DNA from: UBA4823 sp034436035
Lineage (GTDB): Bacteria; Chloroflexota; Anaerolineae; Anaerolineales; UBA4823
Direction of reading: 5' to 3'
DNA: 5,932 bases
Assembly: GCA_034436035.1 (NCBI GenBank)
Contig: DAOTVW010000312.1
Span: forward strand, 1 to 5,932
In this document: positions 1 to 4,999 of the stretch, one piece after another
How positions within the stretch are numbered: the stretch's first letter is position 1
Layout of the letters: each line of letters starts with the position of its first letter
The notes under the pieces: generated by a model
Databases searched by the model: none
Seen by the model: only the letters and a program-made list of their open reading frames with translations
What the model was told of the DNA's origin: nothing
Made by a program: the position numbers and the translations under genes

Positions 1-154
1 TATCTTCCTCATCATCCTCTTCAATCTCGATAATAGCAAGAGGATATTCATCCAAGTTTAGTTCCTCGGGAGTGTCAACCCCGAGGAACTCCAGAAGCCT
101 TTCCTGGGCTTCCTTGTGCAAATCGTCAAAAAAGATAGGGAAGTTATCAGTCAT
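1..154 (-). CDS. Small acidic hypothetical protein, 3' end cut off by window edge
   Basis: This gene begins at the ATG at 154-152 and runs off the left edge, so only about 51 residues are visible. It starts MTDNFPIFFDDL, continues with a short helix-like stretch ending in EFLGVDTPEEL, and then has a hydrophobic IPLAII-like strand (PLAIIEIEEDDEED) leading into a run of Asp and Glu. A good GGAGG site lies about nine bases upstream, inside the end of the preceding gene, and the start overlaps that gene's TGA by eight bases, so the two are probably translationally coupled. I do not recognise the family with certainty. Short proteins with an 'F.DL...Q...L.FLGV..PEE.N.D..P' pattern seem common as hypotheticals on Firmicutes mobile elements, but that is from memory. 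No catalytic motif is visible. It is real by its ribosome site and coupling; the function is unknown. Confidence 0.7.
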   Translation of the reverse strand, partial: MTDNFPIFFDDLHKEAQERLLEFLGVDTPEELNLDEYPLAIIEIEEDDEED

Positions 155-521
155 TCTCAAAAACCTCCTTCCGTATTCTCTCAAGCTCTTCCTCGACTAT
201 ATAACCGACTTCATCCCAACCTTCGTTAGTTCGCTCAGTATAGATATTTCCTTGCTTGTCAATAGCGGCAAAGCCGAAGATGTCGTCTATTTCGGTATCC
301 CATATCATTCCATGACCCTTATAGATGGCTCCTATCCAACCGTTTTTCATTTTGTAAAAATCGATTGTTAAGTTGATTTTGATAGTTACTGAAGTCCATT
401 CGTGGGGCGGTTGGTAAGGCTTGACTACATCCCTATCAATCCAGATATCCGTGTCGTAGCTCTCGAATTCCTCTTCCAGTAATTCGTTGATAGCGTATTC
501 CTCAAGGATTGTGTGGGTCAT
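147..521 (-). CDS. Hypothetical protein, 124 aa
   Basis: The chosen start is the ATG at 521-519 (MTHTILEEYAINELLEEEF), seven bases or so after a strong AAAGGAGG site. A longer reading frame adds six residues (MERRLK), but those codons lie over the ribosome site, so the shorter start is preferred. The protein has an acidic helical N-terminus, a central part rich in beta-forming residues (SVTIKINLTIDFYKMKNGWIG... in overlapping short strands), and a charged helical C-terminus (EEELERIRKEVFEND). There is no cysteine, no transmembrane segment and no known catalytic motif. It is the second-to-last visible gene of the left minus-strand cluster and overlaps the next gene by eight bases. I do not recognise it, and no function is proposed. 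Confidence 0.75.
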   Translation of the reverse strand: MTHTILEEYAINELLEEEFESYDTDIWIDRDVVKPYQPPHEWTSVTIKINLTIDFYKMKNGWIGAIYKGHGMIWDTEIDDIFGFAAIDKQGNIYTERTNEGWDEVGYIVEEELERIRKEVFEND

Positions 522-589
522 TTTTAACCTCCTTTCCACTGAAACCTTTCCCGACGGAAAAATGTTTACTTTTTAGTAACATCACCTCC

Positions 590-955
590 TTAAATCATCC
601 CTTTGGCCACCAACCAAGAGACATACCCATGCGGGCAGGTTCCGTCCGGTTCCACCCTGCATCCGTCAATTGCTTCTGCTACCCCATCGTATTCCCATTT
701 CATGCAAGTATCGAATGTGGGTTCCGTTTCACCCCAACGATATTCTCTCCCTGTTTTTTCGGCGTGCTCTTTGCAGCGCTTAAGATATTCGTTTAAGTCA
801 GTTTTGATTTTGAATTTCTGGATATAACCGTTACCTTGTCGTTTCAATACAACGCCGTCGGTACGAATTACGTAACCGGTTGCCCTCTTCTTATTTGGCG
901 AAACCACAACTACCCGGCAAGCCTCTTGAGCGTTCTTCGTATTAATCTTTGCCAC
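590..955 (-). CDS. Hypothetical protein with C-terminal PDG-CPHG-SWL motif, 121 aa
   Basis: Translation most likely starts at the GTG at 955-953 (read as Met, then AKINTKNAQEACRV), because a near-perfect AAGGAGGTGA site sits just upstream. The ATG-started frame reaching 1030 would begin on the predicted -35 box, so it is rejected. The N-terminal two thirds are basic and look like beta strands followed by a helix (LNEYLKRCKEHAEKTGRE). The last 25 residues carry a compact signature, DGC..EPDGTCPHG..SWL...GMI, with Cys99, Cys107 and His109, which could bind a metal, although only three ligands are obvious. I associate this ending with uncharacterised proteins of Firmicutes plasmids and integrated elements, from memory rather than a search. 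A sigma-A promoter lies directly upstream. The function is unknown. Confidence 0.8.
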   Translation of the reverse strand: MAKINTKNAQEACRVVVVSPNKKRATGYVIRTDGVVLKRQGNGYIQKFKIKTDLNEYLKRCKEHAEKTGREYRWGETEPTFDTCMKWEYDGVAEAIDGCRVEPDGTCPHGYVSWLVAKGMI

Positions 956-1001
956 TTGTTTCACCTCCTTAATTTCCTTTCTATTCAATTTTTCTACCTT
1001 T

Positions 1002-1030
1002 ATACTAACATCTTTTTTCCTTAATGTCAA
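1002..1030 (-). promoter_or_regulatory. Sigma-A-type promoter for the 121-aa gene
   Basis: On the minus strand a perfect TTGACA -35 box (1030-1025) is followed after exactly 17 bases by TAGTAT (1007-1002; four of six matches to TATAAT). Transcription would begin near 995, about 40 bases before the GTG start at 955. A CTCCGAAAA motif occurs 22 bases upstream of the -35 box and is also found next to the ubiquitin-like operon promoter. Confidence 0.7.
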
Positions 1031-1116
1031 TGAGTAAGTATAAAATACTTGGTTTTCGGAGATCCAACTTTTTTTATTGCAATGTAAGCATTTTCATACA
1101 TTTTGATAATAATTGT

Positions 1117-1458
1117 TTAATTAGTGGTGGTTTTATATTCATCAACGGGTGGTAAAACAATAGGTAACTCTATAAGGGTATCATCACCTAAATAGCAGTG
1201 ATGATTATATTCGTAAGCCAGGATAGGCAGCTTGTTCAGTCCTTTCATGTCAGGAACGTCAATCCCCAAACTTGTCAATCTCTTGATTTCGTGGTCGGCG
1301 TCAAATAGTTCATCCTGATGAGAACAGAACATAACCTTACTGCGGAAGAGATTTCCCTTTCCATCGTGGAGAACCAAGCTAATACGAATACGACTATGAT
1401 ACTCCTTATTCTGGGTGATAATACCCACTTCCTGTTTTATAATTCCCAGTATCTTCAT
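1117..1458 (-). CDS. Hypothetical protein, 113 aa
   Basis: The start chosen is the ATG at 1458-1456 (MKILGIIKQEVGII), preceded by AAAGGAGA at a good distance. The frame extends upstream by 21 residues that resemble a short hydrophobic leader (MIWGLAFLLSFVKIK), but those codons overlap the ribosome site and the predicted promoter, so the apparent signal peptide is probably an artefact. The protein is a mix of beta-like (RIRISLVLHDGKGNLFRSKVMF) and helical stretches; the strand pattern with a 'HDGKGN' turn suggests a small beta-sandwich or barrel N-terminus, which is inference only. It ends in PPVDEYKTTTN. It is separated by about 160 bases from the next gene, which has its own promoter, so it is probably a single-gene transcript. 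I do not recognise it. Confidence 0.75.
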   Translation of the reverse strand: MKILGIIKQEVGIITQNKEYHSRIRISLVLHDGKGNLFRSKVMFCSHQDELFDADHEIKRLTSLGIDVPDMKGLNKLPILAYEYNHHCYLGDDTLIELPIVLPPVDEYKTTTN

Positions 1459-1480
1459 TTCTTTCTCCTTTTTTGATTTT

Positions 1481-1509
1481 ATTTTAACAAAAGAGAGAAG
1501 AAAAGCCAA
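1481..1509 (-). promoter_or_regulatory. Probable promoter for the 113-aa gene
   Basis: On the minus strand TTGGCT (1509-1504) and TAAAAT (1486-1481) are separated by 17 bases. The expected start near 1474 gives a leader of about 16 bases holding only the ribosome binding site. The -35 box overlaps a TTGGCTT sequence that matches the core of the motif repeated seven times between 2026 and 2452, so a common DNA-binding protein could act at both; that link is inference. Confidence 0.5.
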
Positions 1510-1680
1510 GCCCCAAATCAAGGCGGCGCAAGTTAAAGTTATCCTTAATGTCTCATATATTATAAGATATACAAAAACATCCTAAATTACATCATAGTAA
1601 AAGATATTAAAAACTATAGTATATAGTATTTCCTAAAAATGAAGAATACCTTAAAATAATTTTAAGCTGATTATGAAGTA

Positions 1681-1790
1681 TTTTTGGGATTTTTATAGGA
1701 ATTTTTTAGGATTTTTATGGGATTTTTGTGGGATTTTTGTGGGTTTTTATGGGGTTTTATGGGATTTTTGTGGGTTTTTATGGGATTTTT
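1681..1790. repeat. Phased T-tract array, period about 10.5 bp (predicted curved DNA)
   Basis: Eleven runs of four to six T begin at 1681, 1690, 1702, 1712, 1723, 1734, 1744, 1755, 1765, 1775 and 1786. The mean spacing is 10.5 bp, the helical repeat of B-DNA. The units read like GATTTTTATGG or GATTTTTGTGG, so each T-run is also followed by a G-run. A/T-tracts in phase with the helix are the classic cause of intrinsic curvature. The TTTTGTGGGA in this array is complementary to TCCCACAAAA at 1801-1810. Confidence 0.8.
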
Positions 1791-1813
1791 ACCCTGGCCA
1801 TCCCACAAAACTT

Positions 1814-1857
1814 CAACTTTCCCTCCACCCAAACCTCCAACTTTTCCTCCACCCAAA
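1814..1857. repeat. Imperfect direct repeat, 20 bp, 24-bp period, in C-rich tract
   Basis: CAACTTTCCCTCCACCCAAA (1814-1833) recurs at 1838-1857 with one change (C to T at its eighth base). The minus strand of this tract is G-rich with many GG and GGG runs close together, so a two-layer G-quadruplex is possible on that strand. The tract lies directly beside the phased T-tracts, which are G-rich on the plus strand, so G/C strand bias flips at about 1793. Confidence 0.6.
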
Positions 1858-2025
1858 AATTCCCAACTCCCAACATTTCCCGCTTTAGTAAATATTGCCA
1901 GACACAATATATTGTGTTTCAACTAACCTAAAGGCACTAAATATAGTACTAATGAGGATAATGAGAAAATAAACTGAAAAGATATATAACTTTATAAAAT
2001 TAAGAATTTATGATTTTTCTTTTAG

Positions 2026-2452
2026 TTAAGCCAAAAATTAGAGTTTGGTAATTATTGTTTACTAATGGAAAACTTTACCATTGCGCGGGCTGAATTTGAA
2101 GCTCAAACCCCATCCATTAATACCTTTTTTGTTCCCCCATAGGTGGGAAAATGTACCCCATTTTTGACCTTTTTTAGGTATCCCCGGGAGAATTTGGGCA
2201 TATGTAACATTTAATTTTTGGCTTATTTAAGCCAAATTTACCTGACACCTATTTTACCCTGTATTTAAGCCAAATTTTTGGTAAAATAGCAGGTTAGAGT
2301 ATAAGTCAAAAAAACACAAAAAAATGAACAAAAATTAAAAAATTATTCAAAAAATAGGGGGTGGGAACTCAAAAAAAGCCAAAAAATAACTGACACACTT
2401 TCAAATTTGGCTTAAAACCTATGTATAAGCATTAAAATTTGGCTTAAAACCT
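2026..2452. repeat. Dispersed iteron- or operator-like motif TTTGGCTTAA, seven copies in both orientations
   Basis: Copies of a TTTGGCTTAA-like sequence or its complement TTAAGCCAAA lie at 2026-2039, 2213-2225, 2226-2239, 2264-2280, 2376-2387, 2403-2420 and 2435-2452. The second and third are back to back and form a palindrome (2217-2236; nine-base arms TTTGGCTTA and TAAGCCAAA). The last two are identical over 18 bases and start 32 bp apart, close to three helical turns. Spacing among the others is irregular, so this is not a classic iteron array. Binding by a plasmid or element-encoded protein is inferred. Confidence 0.6.
2249..2289. repeat. Perfect 10-bp inverted repeat around one TTAAGCCAAA copy
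   Basis: CTATTTTACC (2249-2258) and GGTAAAATAG (2280-2289) are exact complements separated by 21 bases that contain the TTTAAGCCAAATTT copy at 2264. The arms could form a cruciform or an RNA hairpin or could be paired protein sites. Confidence 0.6.
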
Positions 2453-2737
2453 GCAAAAATAATCTAAAAATATCGATAAAAACGGCTGGTCTGCTTTTGC
2501 GATGCATATTTTATACAATTTCTGGAAAAATTTATACCTTGTTGTCAAATTCTGGCATTAGTACTCACATGATAATTTTGGAAAAATCTGGGCAGAACAA
2601 GTAAGACCAGTCTCAGCCGAGCCCGCTTGCTTCGCTCCCTGCCTGCCAAAAATTCCCAGAGTCTGATACCATAACTTACCAGAAAAAAGGAAATTTTTGC
2701 CAGGGTTAAAATGGTAATATTTACCAGTTAGGAAGAC

Positions 2738-2767
2738 AAAAAGAGGGCGAAGCTTTATAGCTTCGCC
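2738..2767 (-). terminator. Intrinsic terminator of the ubiquitin-like operon
   Basis: A perfect nine-base stem, GGCGAAGCT (2746-2754) with AGCTTCGCC (2759-2767), closes a four-base loop. Read on the minus strand the stem is followed by CTCTTTTTG, a U-rich tail. It starts about 21 bases after the stop codon of the 65-residue gene. There is no T-run on the plus side, so it acts in the minus direction. Confidence 0.85.
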
Positions 2768-2788
2768 GCAGGAAAGAGGCGGGGAGCT

Positions 2789-2986
2789 TTACACTTTTCT
2801 TACAATCTCCCACGTGGCATACTTGCTCACGGGGATACCTTTTTTGGAGACTACCCCATCCGAATCTTGGAGGAAAGCCAGTACCGCTCCGGACCGCATA
2901 CGGGCGATGTGGTGGACTTTCCCTTCATAGGTACGGCCTTTATAGTGTGCCCTCATATACAGCCCTTTTCGTGGGCTGACATTCAT
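2789..2986 (-). CDS. Small basic protein of unknown function, last gene of the UBL operon, 65 aa
   Basis: The ATG at 2986-2984 shares one base with the TAA of the JAB gene (TAATG), and an AAAGGAGGTGATAAG ribosome site lies inside the end of that gene, so translation is coupled. The protein (MNVSPRKGLYMRAHYKGR...) is rich in Lys and Arg with regular short beta-like strands (KGRTYEGKVHHIAR, GAVLAFLQDSDG) and ends in TWEIVRKV. The size and pattern would fit a small SH3-like or other five-strand barrel, but I see no diagnostic motif. It has no cysteine and no membrane segment. As the last member of a tight operon with a terminator right behind it, it probably belongs functionally to the conjugation system, as nucleic-acid binder, substrate or adaptor. 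That role is inference only. Confidence 0.75.
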   Translation of the reverse strand: MNVSPRKGLYMRAHYKGRTYEGKVHHIARMRSGAVLAFLQDSDGVVSKKGIPVSKYATWEIVRKV

Positions 2987-3651
2987 TACTTATCACCTCC
3001 TTTCCGTCTTTTTTTGGTCTTCATGCCTTCCTTGGTTTCGATTTCCTCTTCCCCCTCGATATCATCCCAAATAGAACCCTCATCGTATTCCCAGTCGTAC
3101 TCGTCCCAAGCGTACTCATACCAACGATTTTTATACGCCGGTATTTGCATTGGTATATATTCTTTCATGGGATGAATCCTATCAGTAGGGAATTCGGTAC
3201 ACCCGGAAGCTAACTCCCAAATGCGGCCTTTGGTTTCTTTGCGTATGACGATTCCGCACGGGGTTAACACCCGGGCGTTTAATAGATAGTCGCCCATGCG
3301 GTTGAGTACTAAGGAAAAGGGAAATACCTCTAAATAGGCATCGTCTGTACCACTGTGGAAGGCGTCCATGGCTACGTGAGAATGGATTACCCCGATATAG
3401 CCATGATTAATCTCTAACGTGCCAAGTAGTCGACAGGACGTGCCAGATACTTCTTGCTCTGGCAGTTCGACCCCTGTCACATGGAAACGGCTGTTATTAG
3501 CCGTCCCTACGGCGAATACCATGAATTCAGTATTTATCTCATTTATCATTTTCATAAGACTGCAAATTATCTCGGGTTCAATTGCCACTGTAGCTTCATA
3601 AGGACAACAACGATACTCATCTCCTACTGTCACCCACTCTTGCCTACTCAT
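2986..3651 (-). CDS. JAB/JAMM-family metal-dependent deubiquitinase-like peptidase, 221 aa
   Basis: JAMM peptidases use a zinc ion to cut isopeptide or peptide bonds after the C-terminal Gly of ubiquitin-like proteins. The zinc motif is intact: His90-Ser-His92, seven residues, Ser100, two residues, Asp103 (IHSHVAMDAFHSGTDD). Glu42 (NTEFMVFAVG) is the likely catalytic acid. Residues about 18-155 form the domain. Beyond it is a Trp/Tyr/Asp/Glu-rich tail (about 175-205) followed by a lysine-rich end (KTKKRRKGG), unusual and perhaps a binding segment. The start at 3651 is chosen because GGGAGG lies six bases ahead; a frame 15 residues longer would place that site inside the gene. It overlaps the previous gene by eight bases (ATGAGTAG). 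In this operon it would remove the UBL from targets; since the UBL already ends in GG, processing of a precursor is not needed. Family call is firm; substrate is inferred from context. Confidence 0.9.
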   Translation of the reverse strand: MSRQEWVTVGDEYRCCPYEATVAIEPEIICSLMKMINEINTEFMVFAVGTANNSRFHVTGVELPEQEVSGTSCRLLGTLEINHGYIGVIHSHVAMDAFHSGTDDAYLEVFPFSLVLNRMGDYLLNARVLTPCGIVIRKETKGRIWELASGCTEFPTDRIHPMKEYIPMQIPAYKNRWYEYAWDEYDWEYDEGSIWDDIEGEEEIETKEGMKTKKRRKGGDK

Positions 3652-3874
3652 AGTCAGCCTCCCTTCTATACTGCTCATACCGCAATGGGTACTCACCTAT
3701 CTTATTTCCTCCCTCCCATACCTCGATTATATCGTTATCGTTATTTACGTAATACCTATTTCCATTCACCCCGACTCCGCGCCGTATATATGGCGCAGGT
3801 GGGTATTGCATTGCAAACCGTTCGGGGTAAGCTTCCATCAGCTTCGTGGCCATTAGTTCAATAATCTGGCTCAT
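3644..3874 (-). CDS. Unknown small protein between E2-like and JAB genes, 76 aa
   Basis: The ATG at 3874-3872 directly follows the TGA of the E2-like gene with no gap, and GGAGG sits inside the end of that gene, so it is translationally coupled. The gene in turn overlaps the JAB start by eight bases. The protein begins with an amphipathic helix (SQIIELMATKLMEAYPERFAM), has a Pro/Tyr-rich link (QYPPAPYIRR), and then a strand-turn-strand pattern (GVNGNRYYVNNDNDIIEVWEGG) before a charged Tyr-rich end. It has no cysteine. I recognise no family. Its fixed place between conjugating and deconjugating enzymes suggests a subunit or regulator of one of them, or a dedicated substrate, which is inference. 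Confidence 0.8.
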   Translation of the reverse strand: MSQIIELMATKLMEAYPERFAMQYPPAPYIRRGVGVNGNRYYVNNDNDIIEVWEGGNKIGEYPLRYEQYRREADYE

Positions 3875-4303
3875 TCAATCGCCTCCATCGTCAACTTCCC
3901 ATAGCTCTTCTTTCTCACCAAAAAATCGGCGGTATTCGGGTCCGCTTGCAAGCGCACTGTCAAGGTTCCACACCTGCCACACCTGCAGCGCCGATGGTAG
4001 GATGCGCTCCAAATCCGTATCAAGTCCCATGTCACAAAAATTACCAATACCTATTTGGGGATGATATGGTATATCCCCTACGGTCCGACCTGCACAAGTA
4101 AGTGCCCGCCTATTCAACTTGTAAATGAATTTAATTAGGTAAATGCATGGTGGGTTTAGTCGGTAGTATGTCCCTCTGTATAACGCACGTGTTACGCGTA
4201 GGACGCCTATCGGAGAGTATAGGCGGTCACCCTTTTTTACCCACCCTGGTGGGATTTCGCATTGCTCATCGCTGAAAAACCGTCTTATCCTTTCATCACT
4301 CAT
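3875..4303 (-). CDS. Probable E2-like ubiquitin-conjugating-fold protein, 142 aa
   Basis: E2 enzymes carry a ubiquitin-like protein as a thioester on a cysteine and pass it to a target. The diagnostic stretch here is YHPQIGIGNFCDMG: His81-Pro82-x-Ile84, then Gly87-Asn-Phe-Cys90, which parallels the eukaryotic E2 HPN[IV]...G.[IV]C block, so Cys90 is the candidate active-site residue. Upstream strands (DRLYSPIGVLRVTRALY, PPCIYLIKFIY) fit the E2 sheet, and the Trp109/Trp112 region plus the end would be the last helices. The length, 142 residues, is close to a minimal E2. Sequence similarity to any one family is low, so this rests on the motif plus the operon context. The start at 4303 follows a duplicated GGAGGGG ribosome site. 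The C-terminal GGD is encoded by the next gene's ribosome site. Alternative: an unrelated protein with a chance motif. Confidence 0.72.
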   Translation of the reverse strand: MSDERIRRFFSDEQCEIPPGWVKKGDRLYSPIGVLRVTRALYRGTYYRLNPPCIYLIKFIYKLNRRALTCAGRTVGDIPYHPQIGIGNFCDMGLDTDLERILPSALQVWQVWNLDSALASGPEYRRFFGEKEELWEVDDGGD

Positions 4304-4335
4304 ATCAGCCCCTCCTTAATATCAGCCCCTCCTTA
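4302..4335 (-). repeat. Perfect tandem 17-bp duplication of the E2-like gene's ribosome binding site
   Basis: On the minus strand TAAGGAGGGGCTGATAT occurs twice in direct succession (4335-4319 and 4318-4302). Both copies hold a full AGGAGGGG Shine-Dalgarno; the one nearer the gene is six to seven bases from its ATG at 4303 and is the functional one. The other lies 17 bases further up, between the E1-like stop and the E2-like start. It could raise loading as a standby site or be a neutral slippage product. Confidence 0.85.
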
Positions 4336-4344
4336 TCGCTCGTA

Positions 4345-4986
4345 TCAACCTCTTCTCACGGGGATATACAGGTAATCGTTAGGGGATTCTCCCTGCAATA
4401 TCACGATTATTCGCCCTTGGTTATACAGGTTACGGCTGCGAATGTTATGAAAGATTCCAATCAGTTGATCCACGCCGGGGTTGAACGTGCCGTACCCATT
4501 CCCCGCCGTAACCCACCCACCGCTTTTATCGCGGCGGTATTCATGGACATCGTTCCACCAGTCTACTATCAGGACTCGGTCAAGTAGTTTCCCACCGATG
4601 AATTCGATGTCCTCACTTGTACCGACGTTTAATGCATGAAAGTAATTCACGTAAGGCATGTCAACGTAATCGTCGGCCATTACGTGGACGTAAACCCTGT
4701 AAGCGTAAGGTGAGAGTTCCCCGACGATGTCTATTATATCTTCCTTGCTTGCATAAACCGGGATTCCAACGCTCTCAAAGCCATAATTGCGGATTAGTCG
4801 TGCCAACCATTCCGCCTTACGCTCCCCGTCTGCAACCGGCAATCCATATTGCCCGGGCAAGAATCTGTCACCGTCAATACATACTATCATATGATGATTC
4901 TTCAGCGTCGGCAATCGTTGCAACCAGTATGCGATTGCGAGACTGCCACAACCGATTGAAATGTGGATATTTCGATCTCTACTCAT
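4345..4986 (-). CDS. Minimal E1/ThiF-like adenylating enzyme, 213 aa
   Basis: E1/ThiF enzymes use ATP to adenylate the C-terminal Gly of a ubiquitin-like protein. The N-terminus is a Rossmann fold: IHISIGCGSLAIAYWL gives the Gly12-x-Gly14 nucleotide loop, MIVCIDGDRFLPGQY gives the second strand with Asp38-x-Asp40 and Gln46, and DGERKAEWLARLI matches the 'd.G..Ka' helix with Lys57, all in the order found in the E1 family. The usual Asn-x-x-Arg before the Gln is missing (Leu-Pro-Gly instead). The only cysteines are Cys13 and Cys36, both in the Rossmann part, so no canonical catalytic Cys is present and it may only adenylate. At 213 residues it is short for the family. The start at 4986 is set by GGGAGG six bases before; it lies 13 bases after the previous stop. 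Family call is probable, not certain. Confidence 0.75.
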   Translation of the reverse strand: MSRDRNIHISIGCGSLAIAYWLQRLPTLKNHHMIVCIDGDRFLPGQYGLPVADGERKAEWLARLIRNYGFESVGIPVYASKEDIIDIVGELSPYAYRVYVHVMADDYVDMPYVNYFHALNVGTSEDIEFIGGKLLDRVLIVDWWNDVHEYRRDKSGGWVTAGNGYGTFNPGVDQLIGIFHNIRSRNLYNQGRIIVILQGESPNDYLYIPVRRG

Positions 4987-4999
4987 GTTAGCCTCCCTA

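Larger units (their letters stand above)
1459..2788. other. Long AT-rich intergenic region without a supported gene
   Basis: Apart from the promoter at its left end and the operon terminator at its right end, these 1.3 kb hold no reading frame with a ribosome binding site and a non-repetitive protein. The open frames that exist between 1671 and 1931 encode low-complexity repeats on both strands and come from the repeat structure. What the region does hold is ordered: phased T-tracts (1681-1790), a C-rich tract with a 24-bp period (1793-1880), TTTGGCTTAA-like motifs (2026-2452), inverted repeats, and an otherwise unremarkable AT-rich stretch with a GC-rich island near 2615-2650. The density of structured DNA suggests a control, replication, partition or transfer region, but no initiator, relaxase or partition gene is in the window to support one choice. 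Confidence 0.6.

Noticed and set aside
1459..1521. N-terminal signal peptide or membrane anchor on the 113-residue protein
   Set aside because: The hydrophobic stretch exists only if translation begins upstream of the ribosome binding site; it overlaps the predicted promoter.
1671..1931. Open frames on both strands across the T-tract and C-rich repeats
   Set aside because: They encode low-complexity repeats (KNP/HKNP-like or GFLWDF-like), are open on several frames at once because of the repeat, and lack ribosome binding sites.
2615..2650. GC-rich island as a tRNA or small RNA gene
   Set aside because: No cloverleaf, T-loop sequence or convincing terminator could be found by eye on either strand.
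2986..2997. Gly-Gly near the C-terminus of the JAB protein (KGGDK), and likewise GGD at the end of the E2-like protein, as extra modifier tails
   Set aside because: In both cases the Gly-Gly codons are the GGAGGTGAT or GGAGGCGAT ribosome binding site of the next gene, so the residues are explained by translational coupling.
3419..3864. Plus-strand open frames across the JAB and neighbouring genes, and similar ones at 4617-4991 and 5063-5299
   Set aside because: They are shadows of the minus-strand genes, without ribosome binding sites or recognisable motifs.
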